This document shows, piece by piece, positions 1-6,136 of a stretch of 7,611 nt of DNA; position 1 is the first letter of the stretch, and every line of letters begins with the position of its first letter. The notes under the pieces are model-generated. The model saw only the letters and a list, made by a program, of their open reading frames with translations. It was not told the DNA's origin and ran no database searches. Source of the DNA: an uncultured Phycisphaerales bacterium. Its GTDB lineage: Bacteria; Planctomycetota; Phycisphaerae; Sedimentisphaerales; Anaerobacaceae. The translations under genes were made by a program, and so were the position numbers. The DNA is taken from NCBI GenBank assembly GCA_937927975.1, contig CALEZT010000266.1, positions 1 to 7,611 of the forward strand, given 5' to 3'.

Positions 1-55
1 CGGCATACGAGGTCGTATTCGTTGACTGGAGTTCAGACGTGTGCTCGTCCGATCT
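1..55. other. Illumina sequencing adapter left on the contig end (artefact)
   Basis: Bases 1-11 match the end of the Illumina P7 flow-cell oligo (CGGCATACGAG). Bases 12-13 stand where P7 has AT (one mismatch, at 12). Bases 14-21 are exactly the length of an 8-nt index. Bases 22-55 match the 34-nt TruSeq read-2 adapter, ending in CCGATCT, with mismatches only at 22 and 47. The order P7, index, read-2 primer is the library architecture, so chance or biology is very unlikely. Genomic sequence starts at about 56 to 61. The adapter sequences are from memory, not a database search. Confidence 0.96.
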
Positions 56-138
56 AGAAGGCCAGTCGAGGATACCGGCAGAAACTCCGTGATTCCCTCG
101 ATGAACCCCAACACGATGACCGCAATCCATTCGATCAT
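56..138 (-). CDS. uppP: Undecaprenyl-diphosphatase UppP/BacA, N-terminus only (cut at contig end)
   Basis: Reading the minus strand from the ATG at 138 gives MIEWIAVIVLGFIEGITEF followed by LPVSSTG. This is the hallmark start of UppP (BacA), the integral membrane enzyme that dephosphorylates undecaprenyl diphosphate to recycle the lipid carrier for peptidoglycan and other surface polymers. The acidic motif EGITEF and the SSTG segment belong to its active-site region. An AGGTG ribosome binding site lies just upstream (143-147). Only about 26 of the roughly 260-280 residues usual for the family are present, because the gene runs into the adapter. In the family SSTG is followed by a conserved His; here the next codons read Leu-Leu, so bases 56-60 may also be artefact or error. 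The gene lies 44 nt downstream of pgpA on the same strand and is probably co-transcribed. Confidence 0.88.
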
Positions 139-182
139 AATCACCTATGGGCCTGCAGGGTGCGCATCGCGCACCGCCTTGG

Positions 183-683
183 CTAGCCTCGCACCATCAA
201 GACCGCCGCGACACAGACGCAAACAGCCGCGGCCGCCCCGGCCCCCAGATCGTCCGCCAGGATGCCCCACCCTGCCGGGAACCGCTCCAGCTTTCGGATG
301 GGGCCGGGCTTGAGGATATCGAACACACGAAACGCAAGGAATCCGATGGCCGCGATCGCAAGGCTCTCCCAACCAGAGAGACTCCTCGCCAACAGCAGCG
401 GCGCCGCCAGAAACGCCAACGCCTGACCGGCGAACTCATCCATGACGACCTCGCCCGGGTCCTGCTTGCCTTTGGCCGCGATCGAAGCCGGCGCGCAGCG
501 GATGCACGCCACGCACCCCACGACCACCATCGCAGCCATAACCATCAGGATCGCAACATTCGCCGCGCCGAAATACATCAGCAGGCCGAATGTAATCGCA
601 GGCGGCAGCGAACCCCAGGTCCCCGGCGCAACCGGCATCCAACCCAACCCAAAACACGCGGCAATCAGTCGTCTCCAGTACAT
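183..683 (-). CDS. pgpA: Phosphatidylglycerophosphatase A
   Basis: This 166-residue membrane protein has all the PgpA signatures: APGTWGS at residues 19-25, DPGEVVMDEFAG at 75-86, FRVFDILKPGPIR at 118-130 and GWGILADDLGAG at 138-149. PgpA removes the phosphate from phosphatidylglycerol phosphate, the last step in making phosphatidylglycerol. The acidic residues in the second and fourth motifs are the expected metal and catalytic site. Hydrophobic stretches at about 30-60, 86-100 and 108-122 and at the C-terminus fit several membrane spans, and the length is normal for the family. The start is the ATG at 683; no strong ribosome binding site precedes it, but the first residues align with the family start. 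It lies 87 nt after the dGTPase gene and 44 nt before uppP. Both pgpA and uppP encode membrane lipid-phosphate phosphatases. Confidence 0.95.
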   Translation of the reverse strand: MYWRRLIAACFGLGWMPVAPGTWGSLPPAITFGLLMYFGAANVAILMVMAAMVVVGCVACIRCAPASIAAKGKQDPGEVVMDEFAGQALAFLAAPLLLARSLSGWESLAIAAIGFLAFRVFDILKPGPIRKLERFPAGWGILADDLGAGAAAAVCVCVAAVLMVRG

Positions 684-770
684 AGGGCAGAAACACTACC
701 GGAAACGGACACGAAGGTCAAAAGGAAACAGGCAGTGGGTTTGTCCGGCAGAACGATGTGGATCGCAATA

Positions 771-1871
771 TCACGAAGCCACGACGCCGAGCGTCTTGAG
801 GCAGTAGCGGTCGGTCATGCCGGCGATGTAGTCGCAGACGGCCCGCTGAAGACCGTGTTGGCGGATGAAGCCCTGGAAATAGCGAGGCATCTGGTCGGGC
901 CGGCGGCACAGCCGCTCGAACAGCTCGGCGATCCAGCCCCGCACCTTCTCGCCCGTCTGCACGAGCGACTCGTGGTGGTAGAACCTCTGGAGCAGGAACT
1001 CCTCCAGGACCCGTAGTCTGCGGTCGTTGTCGGGCGACAGCGAGATGCGATTGGCCGCGTCGGCGCATGCCTGGTGGGCGGTTCGGATCCCCGCCGACTC
1101 GATGTTGGCGCCGCTGGTCTCGATGCAATCGCCCACGAGGATGTCCATGATCGCCTTGGCCACACGCGTCCGCTTGATCGTCCAGTCGTCGATCGCGTCG
1201 AAGTGAACGCGGCCCCCGGCCTGGGCGAAGATCTCGATGTCGCGCATCGATTCGGGCTCGATCAGCCGGGCCCGCATCCCGTCCTCCAGATCGTGACAGT
1301 TGTATGCGATCCGATCGGCCAGGTCCGCCGCCTGGCCTTCGAGCGTGCAGTTGGCCTCCGCAAACGCGCGTGCATCGGGCTGGTCGTACCGGCTCTTGTG
1401 CCTGGCCAGGCCCAGGCGAGTCTCGTACATCAGGTTCAGGCCCATGAACCGCGGATACGGATGTTCGAGCAGATCGACGATCCGCAGCGACTGGGCATTG
1501 TGCTCGAAGCCGCCGTGGTCGGCCATCACGGCGTTCAGCGCCGCTTCCCCGGCGTGGCCGAAAGGAGGGTGCCCCAGGTCGTGGGCCAGGCAGATCGCCT
1601 CGGTCAGGACCTCGTTCAGACCGAGCGCCTTGGCGAGCGTGCGACCGATCTGCGAGACCTCGATGGTGTGCGTCAGCCGGGAGCGGTAATAGTCGTCCAA
1701 TCCCGGCGTGAAGACCTGCGTCTTGCCGTCGAGCCGTCGGAACGCGGAGCTGTGGATGATCCGGTCGCGATCCCGCTCGAAATCCGAGCGGTAGGGATGG
1801 GGCGGTTCGGTATACGCACGCCCCTTACTGGCCGCCTCCGTGGCGGCGTAGGAACACAAACCCTGGACCAT
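771..1871 (-). CDS. dgt: Deoxyguanosinetriphosphate triphosphohydrolase-like protein (HD domain dNTPase)
   Basis: This 366-residue protein belongs to the dGTPase-like HD hydrolases, which split dNTPs into deoxynucleoside and triphosphate and help control dNTP pools. The opening part has RSDFERDRDRIIHSSAFRRL and GKTQVF (residues 28-54), typical of the family. The HD metal site is visible: H68 in RLTHTIEV, H97-D98 in AHDLGHPPFGH, and D186 in ADLADRIAY; H124 in GFEHN is also conserved. The C-terminus has DYIAGMTDRY, again family-typical. The ATG at 1871 is chosen because GGAGAG lies 6 nt upstream (1878-1883). The reading frame stays open back to 2111, but that stretch is antisense-like sequence over the HIT gene and a short repeat. 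The length fits the shorter dGTPase-like subfamily rather than the roughly 500-residue E. coli Dgt, so the true substrate is not certain. Confidence 0.95.
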   Translation of the reverse strand: MVQGLCSYAATEAASKGRAYTEPPHPYRSDFERDRDRIIHSSAFRRLDGKTQVFTPGLDDYYRSRLTHTIEVSQIGRTLAKALGLNEVLTEAICLAHDLGHPPFGHAGEAALNAVMADHGGFEHNAQSLRIVDLLEHPYPRFMGLNLMYETRLGLARHKSRYDQPDARAFAEANCTLEGQAADLADRIAYNCHDLEDGMRARLIEPESMRDIEIFAQAGGRVHFDAIDDWTIKRTRVAKAIMDILVGDCIETSGANIESAGIRTAHQACADAANRISLSPDNDRRLRVLEEFLLQRFYHHESLVQTGEKVRGWIAELFERLCRRPDQMPRYFQGFIRQHGLQRAVCDYIAGMTDRYCLKTLGVVAS

Positions 1872-1883
1872 ATGATTCTCTCC

Positions 1884-1919
1884 GCGCCTCGGTCCGATTC
1901 GTCCGATCGGTCCTATGAG
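1884..1919. repeat. 9-nt periodic repeat, four units, between the HIT and dGTPase genes
   Basis: On the minus strand the units read CTCATAGGA, CCGATCGGA, CGAATCGGA and a degenerate CCGAGGCGC, with a strict period of nine bases. Translated in frame the stretch gives an Ile-Gly-Pro/Arg-like pattern, which is how it inflates the dGTPase reading frame. It sits in the 65-nt gap between two genes and partly overlaps the leader of the dGTPase gene. Similar 9-nt GGACC(T/G)AT-type repeats are, from memory, common in intergenic spaces of planctomycete genomes. Function unknown. Confidence 0.6.
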
Positions 1920-1936
1920 TCTTACCCACCCTGTCC

Positions 1937-2446
1937 TCAAAGCCCCGGCAGAGAATGCTTCTCGCTGGCCAGCCTGAGCTCCGCCAGCAGATCGATCATC
2001 GACTGGCTGATCACCTTCGTATCGCTGCACACGCCCATGAAGTTCGTGTCGCCGTCCCAGCGAGGCACGACGTGGATGTGCATATGGCCCGGCAGACCCG
2101 CTCCCGCACAACGGCTGAAGTTCAGGCCCACGTTGAAACCCATCGGGCGGATCGCCCGGGACAGCGCCCGCTGCGATTCCCGGACCAGTTTGATCAGCTC
2201 CAGCATCTCCTCTTCGGACGTCTCTTCGAGCGTCGCGATGTGCCGGGCCGGGGCGATCAGCAGATGACCGTTATTGTAGGGGAACCGGTTGAGGACCACG
2301 AGGCTCCGCGCGGTCCGCCACAGAACGAGGTTCTCGTCGTCCTCCTCCGGATGCGCGAGGTCGTGACAGAGAAAGCACCCGTCGCTCTTGCCAATGTCGC
2401 GGATGTAGGGTATCCGCCACGGCGCCCACAGGTTCGTTCGGTCCAA
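1937..2446 (-). CDS. HIT-family protein resembling Ap4A phosphorylase
   Basis: The 169-residue product opens with LWAPWRIPYI (residues 6-15) and carries a CxxC pair (C24, C27), NRFPYNNGHLLIAPARH (53-69) and the histidine triad GHMHIHVVPRW (H121, H123, H125). It is followed by GDTNFM. The LWAPWR start and the AGAG..H.H.HVVPRWxGDTNFM block are typical of the bacterial HIT branch that includes Ap4A phosphorylases such as Rv2613c, which cleave diadenosine tetraphosphate with phosphate. H123 should be the catalytic nucleophile, and the CxxC pair may bind zinc. The start is a TTG at 2446, nine bases after a strong GGGAGGT (2457-2463). A TTG further upstream at 2464 overlaps this ribosome binding site and is rejected. 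The gene ends 65 nt before the dGTPase gene. The exact substrate is inferred from the subfamily. Confidence 0.9.
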   Translation of the reverse strand: MDRTNLWAPWRIPYIRDIGKSDGCFLCHDLAHPEEDDENLVLWRTARSLVVLNRFPYNNGHLLIAPARHIATLEETSEEEMLELIKLVRESQRALSRAIRPMGFNVGLNFSRCAGAGLPGHMHIHVVPRWDGDTNFMGVCSDTKVISQSMIDLLAELRLASEKHSLPGL

Positions 2447-2464
2447 AATACGATTACCTCCCAA

Positions 2465-2624
2465 TTAGAAAGCACGAAATTCGAAACTCGAAATCCGAAA
2501 CAAATTCAAAGGACCGAAACCCAAATGACCGAAACGCTGCCGCCATGTCGAATGAACCGTTTTGAATCTCGAGCTTTGGTCATTCGGATTTGTTTCGGAT
2601 TTCGATATTCGGATTTCGGATTTC
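2465..2624. repeat. Imperfect inverted-repeat element (MITE- or REP-like)
   Basis: The two arms face each other around a central part at about 2521-2575. An exact 18-nt core, TCGAAATCCGAAACAAAT, is at 2488-2505 on the plus strand and at 2588-2605 on the minus strand. The match continues imperfectly on both sides, for example GGACC against TGACC. Each arm is built from short related words (CGAAATT, CGAAACT, CGAAATC), and the composition is AT-rich against GC-rich neighbours. It fills the 133-nt gap between a lipoprotein gene and the HIT gene and overlaps the 3' end of the former. No transposase is present, so this would be a non-autonomous element. Related palindromic repeats occur, from memory, in planctomycete and other environmental genomes. 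Confidence 0.75.
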
Positions 2625-3644
2625 ATTGCTCAGCAGTTCCGCAATCAGCGTCTGCTCGATCGTGATGTGCGGATGCGCCTCGATCCCCATCGGGGGCACC
2701 GAGGCCTGGATCTGCATCGTGTACGTTTGCCGACGCTGTTCGAGCCGGCCGGCCTGGATGTTGTACAGTTCTTCGCCCATGCCTTCCAGCGAAAGCGCTT
2801 CATAGGGACCGAGAAACCCGAAAGTCCCCGCGACCCGGAACCGTCCCGAGTACGGCACGGGCCAGTCCGCCGGCGTCGAGTCGGCCAGCGCATACGTGCC
2901 CTCGATCACCGCCGCGGCGCCGCGCGGGCCTGAGCGAATCCCGTTGAACCGGTACGTCACGTCGCGGGCCTTTCGCATCACCATCGGGGTCGGCACGGAA
3001 AGCTGCGACGTCCATGTCTGCCCGATCGCCAGCCCTTCGGCCGGCAGGGGAATCGTCGCGGCGCCGTCCCAGAGGAACCACACGCCGGCCACGAAGTCCC
3101 CGATCATGTCGGGGTTCTTGATCCGACCGCCTCGTGCGCCGGTCTGGAAGGCGTTCTCCCCCATCTCCTGAACAAGGCTCCTCAGTTCGTTGACATCGAC
3201 GATCCGGCCGCGAGCATCGACCCTGAGCAGGAAGCTCTTGCCCCTGGCGCTCTCGACGGCGTCTACTCCCTGCGAACGGGCGACGGGTCCCCCGCTGCGG
3301 GAAGCACTGATGGATTCCACCGTCGCACGGAGGGTGCTGACGCCGTACGGGTCCACCTCGACCGGCGTGTATGCGACGATCGTCTCCATCTGCTCCTGGC
3401 GATGCTCCACGCGGTTCTTCGCAGCGGACGCGTTGGGGTCCCAGTCCAGCGTCACCGCCCGTCTCGATGCGATCCGGTATCGAAGCGTACGGCCCTGCTC
3501 AAAATCCACGGTCACAAACACGCGGCTCCGATCCCGCGCCGGCGCCGTGGCCTCCGCAACCTTGCCCTCTCCGTCCGTGGGCGTCTTGCAGCCTGCGATC
3601 AGGGCCGCAGCGGCCGTGATGACGAGCATCCATCGGGCTCTCAC
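2580..3644 (-). CDS. Predicted lipoprotein of unknown function, paralogue of the upstream gene
   Basis: The product (354 residues from the GTG at 3644) has a lipoprotein signal: a basic start RARW, a hydrophobic core and the lipobox LIAGC with Cys at residue 19. The mature part is predicted to be attached to a membrane facing the periplasm. It has FEQGRTLRYRI (48-58), GKSF (135-138) and GQTW (208-211), which line up with the same spots in the neighbouring lipoprotein, so the two look like a tandem duplication. The fold may be like DUF6263-type proteins, but this is uncertain and no catalytic motif is visible. GTG 3644 is preferred because AGGA lies 5 nt upstream (3650-3653); an in-frame ATG at 3671 has no spaced ribosome binding site. 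The last 14 residues (EIRNPNIEIRNKSE) are encoded by the inverted-repeat element and are probably not original. The gap to the upstream gene is 42 nt. Confidence 0.85.
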   Translation of the reverse strand: MRARWMLVITAAAALIAGCKTPTDGEGKVAEATAPARDRSRVFVTVDFEQGRTLRYRIASRRAVTLDWDPNASAAKNRVEHRQEQMETIVAYTPVEVDPYGVSTLRATVESISASRSGGPVARSQGVDAVESARGKSFLLRVDARGRIVDVNELRSLVQEMGENAFQTGARGGRIKNPDMIGDFVAGVWFLWDGAATIPLPAEGLAIGQTWTSQLSVPTPMVMRKARDVTYRFNGIRSGPRGAAAVIEGTYALADSTPADWPVPYSGRFRVAGTFGFLGPYEALSLEGMGEELYNIQAGRLEQRRQTYTMQIQASVPPMGIEAHPHITIEQTLIAELLSNEIRNPNIEIRNKSE

Positions 3645-3686
3645 GCGTTTCCTTTCAATCCCATCCTGCATCCTGCCACGCCGCGA

Positions 3687-4802
3687 CTACTCGACCAGTT
3701 CCAGCCGCTGGAGCCGTTGGGCGGCCATCTTGATGGCCCTCGGCACAGCGGTAGTATCCTGCATCGCCGCGGGATCGGCAACGATCCATTCGGTCTGCAT
3801 GTCCTCTGCGTACTGGCGGAGCCGCCCGCCCTCGAGGTCGAGCTCCAGACGGCCTTCGTACTTGTCCGTGCTGTCGAACAGTCCCGGCATCAGACCGGCG
3901 GGCTGGCGTTTGTGCATCTGCTCAGCCATGGCCGCTGAGGGGATCGCCTTCATCTCGACCACCGCGGTCCTGCCGGCGTCTTGCCCCACTTGCCTGAGCG
4001 TGTAGACCCGCTCGAAGCTCTTGGCGCCCATGCTGCTGAATGAGAACGACTTCAGATCGCTCCAGCTCTGTCCCGGGCCGACCTGCCCTCCCTTGAGGGC
4101 CGACAGGGGCGGAATCTCGTGCTGATCGCGGATCATCTCCTCGGAGAGGATCTTCGCCGCCACGCTGTAGGCGGGCGACCCGGCCTTGACCGCCTTGCGG
4201 GCCGATTCCATGTCGAGCAGTGCGACCACTTCGCCGCCGGACGACATCTCCAGCCGATAGCTCTTTCCGATCAGCGCCATCAGGGGTTCTTGACCATCGT
4301 TGGGATCGGTGCTGTCGAACTCGAAGACAGGCCGACTCGCCACCACGCCGCGATACTTGAGGGCGTGAATCGTGATCGCCAGGACGGCGTTGCCGTTTTC
4401 GCGGACCGTCTCGACGCGCTGCTCGAACGTCATCTCGACAGAGTTGCCTGTGTATCCGTCGGAGAAATCGGCGGGTTTGCCCGACTCGGACCCCATCCAC
4501 TCGATGCTCTTTCTCGCTTCGGTCGTGGCCTTGTACGTGGCCGCCCGACCGACCGAAAACGCCAGCGCGAGGCCGACTGTAGGCTCCGCGACACTCGGCT
4601 CTACGACCTGAACCGCCGGTTCGACCGTCGTCGTCTGGGCCGGTCCTTCGTCGGGTTTCTCGGCAGCCGCAGGCACAATCGGGACCGGCTCGACCTTCAC
4701 CGACGGACCGGCCGAACGATCCTTCTGGCAACCTGCGATCATCGAAAGCCCGCACAGGGCGACCCCTGCCGCAAATCCGGCCACTCTGATTGTCCGCACC
4801 AT
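3687..4802 (-). CDS. Predicted lipoprotein of unknown function with acidic, Pro-rich linker
   Basis: The product has 371 residues. It starts MVRTIR, followed by a hydrophobic stretch and the lipobox MIAGC with Cys at residue 25, so it should be an exported lipoprotein. Residues 26-77 form a Pro/Glu/Ala/Val-rich linker with no predicted fold. The globular part begins near LALAFSVGRAATYKA (78-92) and carries GKSYRLEMSSGG (179-190) and GQSW (244-247), shared with the downstream lipoprotein. Beta-rich, alternating sequence suggests a binding or structural role rather than an enzyme. I do not recognise a characterised family; DUF6263-like is possible. The ATG at 4802 has GGAG 5 nt upstream (4808-4811) and is preferred over the ATG at 4826. 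A promoter candidate lies about 60 nt further upstream. It is the first gene of the lipoprotein pair. Confidence 0.87.
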   Translation of the reverse strand: MVRTIRVAGFAAGVALCGLSMIAGCQKDRSAGPSVKVEPVPIVPAAAEKPDEGPAQTTTVEPAVQVVEPSVAEPTVGLALAFSVGRAATYKATTEARKSIEWMGSESGKPADFSDGYTGNSVEMTFEQRVETVRENGNAVLAITIHALKYRGVVASRPVFEFDSTDPNDGQEPLMALIGKSYRLEMSSGGEVVALLDMESARKAVKAGSPAYSVAAKILSEEMIRDQHEIPPLSALKGGQVGPGQSWSDLKSFSFSSMGAKSFERVYTLRQVGQDAGRTAVVEMKAIPSAAMAEQMHKRQPAGLMPGLFDSTDKYEGRLELDLEGGRLRQYAEDMQTEWIVADPAAMQDTTAVPRAIKMAAQRLQRLELVE

Positions 4803-4860
4803 CACATCTCCGTCAACAAACGACATCCGCTCCGAGCCCGATCACCCACCGCCGCGGGCG

Positions 4861-4890
4861 ATTATAGGCCCGATCCGCATCATGGGCCAA
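4861..4890 (-). promoter_or_regulatory. Sigma70-like promoter for the lipoprotein pair
   Basis: On the minus strand a perfect TATAAT (4861-4866) is preceded, across an 18-nt spacer, by TTGGCC (4885-4890), which matches four of six bases of the -35 consensus. Transcription would begin near 4854, leaving a leader of about 50 nt before the ATG at 4802. It points toward the two lipoprotein genes and could serve the HIT, dGTPase, pgpA and uppP genes downstream as well. Confidence 0.6.
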
Positions 4891-5100
4891 GGTTTTTTGC
4901 GGCGTCTCCAAAAGGCACGGCGTGCGGCGGAAAATCACAGGACAGAAGTCCCCCTTCTGTCATGCTGAACGAGGGTAAGAAGCTCGCGTGGGCGTCATGA
5001 CGCGCGTCTTCTCGCCTCGCAACGCCGTCGGCGCCCGCATTACGCATCTGTTGCGGACATAAACAGAGCCACAGCGACCGATTCCGGACGAGCGATCACG
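4891..5100. other. Non-coding spacer with degenerate repeat-like sequence
   Basis: No credible gene is seen on either strand; the reading frames here lack ribosome binding sites and recognisable motifs. The spacer contains a perfect hairpin at 4941-4961 and a 12-bp palindrome GCGTCATGACGC at 4992-5003. A stretch at about 4957-4980 (TGTCATGCTGAACGAGGG and on) resembles the widespread TGTCATnCTGAnCGAAGnGAAG intergenic repeat in degenerate form. That resemblance is from memory. Confidence 0.5.
4941..4961 (-). terminator. Perfect 8-bp hairpin, possible terminator
   Basis: GACAGAAG (4941-4948) and CTTCTGTC (4954-4961) form a perfect 8-bp stem around a 5-nt loop. On the minus strand it lies about 140 nt after the FMN reductase stop, and a short TTTT run follows about 7 nt beyond the stem. 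The T run is short and displaced, so termination is only possible. The hairpin could equally be part of a repeat element. Confidence 0.35.
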
Positions 5101-5661
5101 TCACGGACTGCGCAGGGTCTTCATGGCGGCGCCCCAAGCGACGAGCTGATCGAGCATGGCGTTGACGGACTTCTCGTGGAACGCGGCCGGCTTGAACGTC
5201 GTGAAGTTCTCGAAGTCGGTGAACAACGAGAGCATGACCTGCGCCCTCACGTCGGCGACCTGCAACTCGCCCATGATCAGCCGCAACTGCTCGACCGCCC
5301 GAACGCCACTCGCGCTGCCGTAGCTGACGAAGCCCGCCGCCTTGTTGTTCCACTCCGCATAGAGGTAGTCGATGGCGTTCTTCAGGGCCCCCGACGGCGC
5401 GTGGTTGTACTCGGGCGTCACGAAGACGTAGGCGTCGAACGACGCGATCTTGGCGGCCCAGGCCTTGGTGTGGGGCTTGCTGTATTGCCCCATCGAAGGA
5501 GGTACAGGCTCGTCCAGCAGCGGCAGGTTGAAGCTCTGGATGTCCACCACCTCGTACTGGGCGTCCCCCCGCTTCTTGGCGATGTCGTACACCCAGCGGG
5601 CTACCGCCTCGGCCTTCCGCCCCGGACGCGTGCTACCGATGATGATCGCTACCTTGATCAT
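5101..5661 (-). CDS. NADPH-dependent FMN reductase family flavoprotein
   Basis: The product has 186 residues and a flavodoxin-like fold. The first strand and the phosphate-binding loop of FMN are seen as IIIGSTRPGR (residues 6-15). VTPEYNHAPSGALKNAIDYL (81-100) is the diagnostic PEYN..PG.LKNAID motif of this family, which includes SsuE-, ArsH- and azoreductase-type enzymes. They use NAD(P)H to reduce FMN, quinones, azo dyes or metal ions; the exact substrate cannot be read from the sequence. No signal peptide is present, so it should be cytoplasmic. The ATG at 5661 is chosen because GGAGAG lies 7 nt upstream (5669-5674) and the family begins with this MIKVAIIIGS; the frame is open to 5733 but nothing there resembles the family. 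It appears to be a single-gene unit, with about 260 nt upstream and 298 nt downstream to the next genes. Confidence 0.94.
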   Translation of the reverse strand: MIKVAIIIGSTRPGRKAEAVARWVYDIAKKRGDAQYEVVDIQSFNLPLLDEPVPPSMGQYSKPHTKAWAAKIASFDAYVFVTPEYNHAPSGALKNAIDYLYAEWNNKAAGFVSYGSASGVRAVEQLRLIMGELQVADVRAQVMLSLFTDFENFTTFKPAAFHEKSVNAMLDQLVAWGAAMKTLRSP

Positions 5662-5923
5662 ACTATTGCTCTCCCCGACAAGACTCCGTTTCAGGCGCGG
5701 CACGCGCCGACGCCCATGAACTGCCTCAGTCAACCACAGAATTCCGTCATAGCAGACGCCGTCACGACAGACCTGCTGAACTCACGGCCGACTCTAGGTC
5801 TACGCCGCCCGCCACAACGGGTTCGTGTTCAACCACCACGATGCCCGCCCCCGGAGCGGAGATGACTTCTTCGTCAAACTGAGGCAACCTTTCGAGTATC
5901 CCCAACGACTTCACGAAGCCAGC
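5662..5923. other. Spacer without a clear gene
   Basis: Between the FMN reductase start and the zinc-finger gene no recognised gene is seen. A minus-strand frame from a GTG at 5914 to a stop at 5762 (50 residues, with the segment FDEEVISAPGAGIVVVEHEP) is open. It lies in frame with the zinc-finger gene just past that gene's stop, has no ribosome binding site and matches no family I know. No convincing promoter for the FMN reductase gene was found; a TTGACT near 5730 lacks a -10 partner. Confidence 0.45.
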
Positions 5924-6136
5924 TCATGCCGATCGTCGGAGAAATCGGCATTTCTCATCGACGGCCTTGGCGATGTCCTGGATAGTCTCGACTTCCTGTT
6001 CCTCGAACAACGGCTCGCCGCACTGCTCGCAAATCCAGGCGGGGACGCTGTCGATGGTGATGTGGCAGCCGTCGCAGTCGATGTGGATCGGGGCCTTGCC
6101 GCGTTTCATCGTTCCCCAGCAATGAATGCACTTCAT
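5924..6136 (-). CDS. YgiT-type zinc-finger protein (MqsA N-terminal domain-like)
   Basis: The 70-residue product has CIHC near the N-terminus (residues 3-6) and CEQC near residues 37-40 (in WICEQCGEPLFEEQEVETIQ). This is the pattern of the YgiT-type zinc finger found at the N-terminus of the MqsA antitoxin. Zinc should be held by the two CxxC pairs. An extra DCDGC (residues 21-25) is unusual. The helix-turn-helix domain of full MqsA is absent, as in the small stand-alone members of the family that often sit beside a toxin gene such as a DUF4258 protein. No such toxin is visible here: the 66-nt gap upstream is too short and the downstream spacer holds no recognised gene. The ATG at 6136 has AGGAA 7 nt upstream (6144-6148). 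The role as an antitoxin is inferred only from the family. Confidence 0.85.
   Translation of the reverse strand: MKCIHCWGTMKRGKAPIHIDCDGCHITIDSVPAWICEQCGEPLFEEQEVETIQDIAKAVDEKCRFLRRSA

Noticed and set aside
147..1016. Plus-strand open frame over pgpA and the dGTPase 3' end
   Set aside because: pgpA and the dGTPase gene on the other strand have full family signatures; this frame gives a low-complexity Arg/Gln-rich product.
1872..2111. N-terminal extension of the dGTPase reading frame by 80 codons
   Set aside because: It overlaps the HIT gene and the 9-nt repeat, has no family similarity, and a good ribosome binding site precedes the ATG at 1871.
1074..2267. Long plus-strand open frame (397 codons) opposite the dGTPase and HIT genes
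   Set aside because: It is antisense to two genes with clear family motifs, has no recognisable domain, and long antisense frames are common in GC-rich DNA.
2465..2624. CRISPR array suggested by repeated CGAAATC words
   Set aside because: The words are 7-8 nt, joined without spacers and arranged as an inverted repeat; no cas gene is present.
4119..5000. Plus-strand open frame (293 codons) opposite the first lipoprotein
   Set aside because: It is antisense to a gene with a lipobox and ribosome binding site, its composition is Arg- and His-rich, and it matches no known family.
5677..5760. Promoter for the FMN reductase gene from a TTGACT near 5730
   Set aside because: No TATAAT-like box lies 15-19 nt downstream of it, so only one half of a sigma70 promoter is present.
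5762..5914. Small gene after the YgiT-type gene, in the same frame
   Set aside because: It has a GTG start without a ribosome binding site, no family match, and only 50 codons; kept as an observation, not as a gene.
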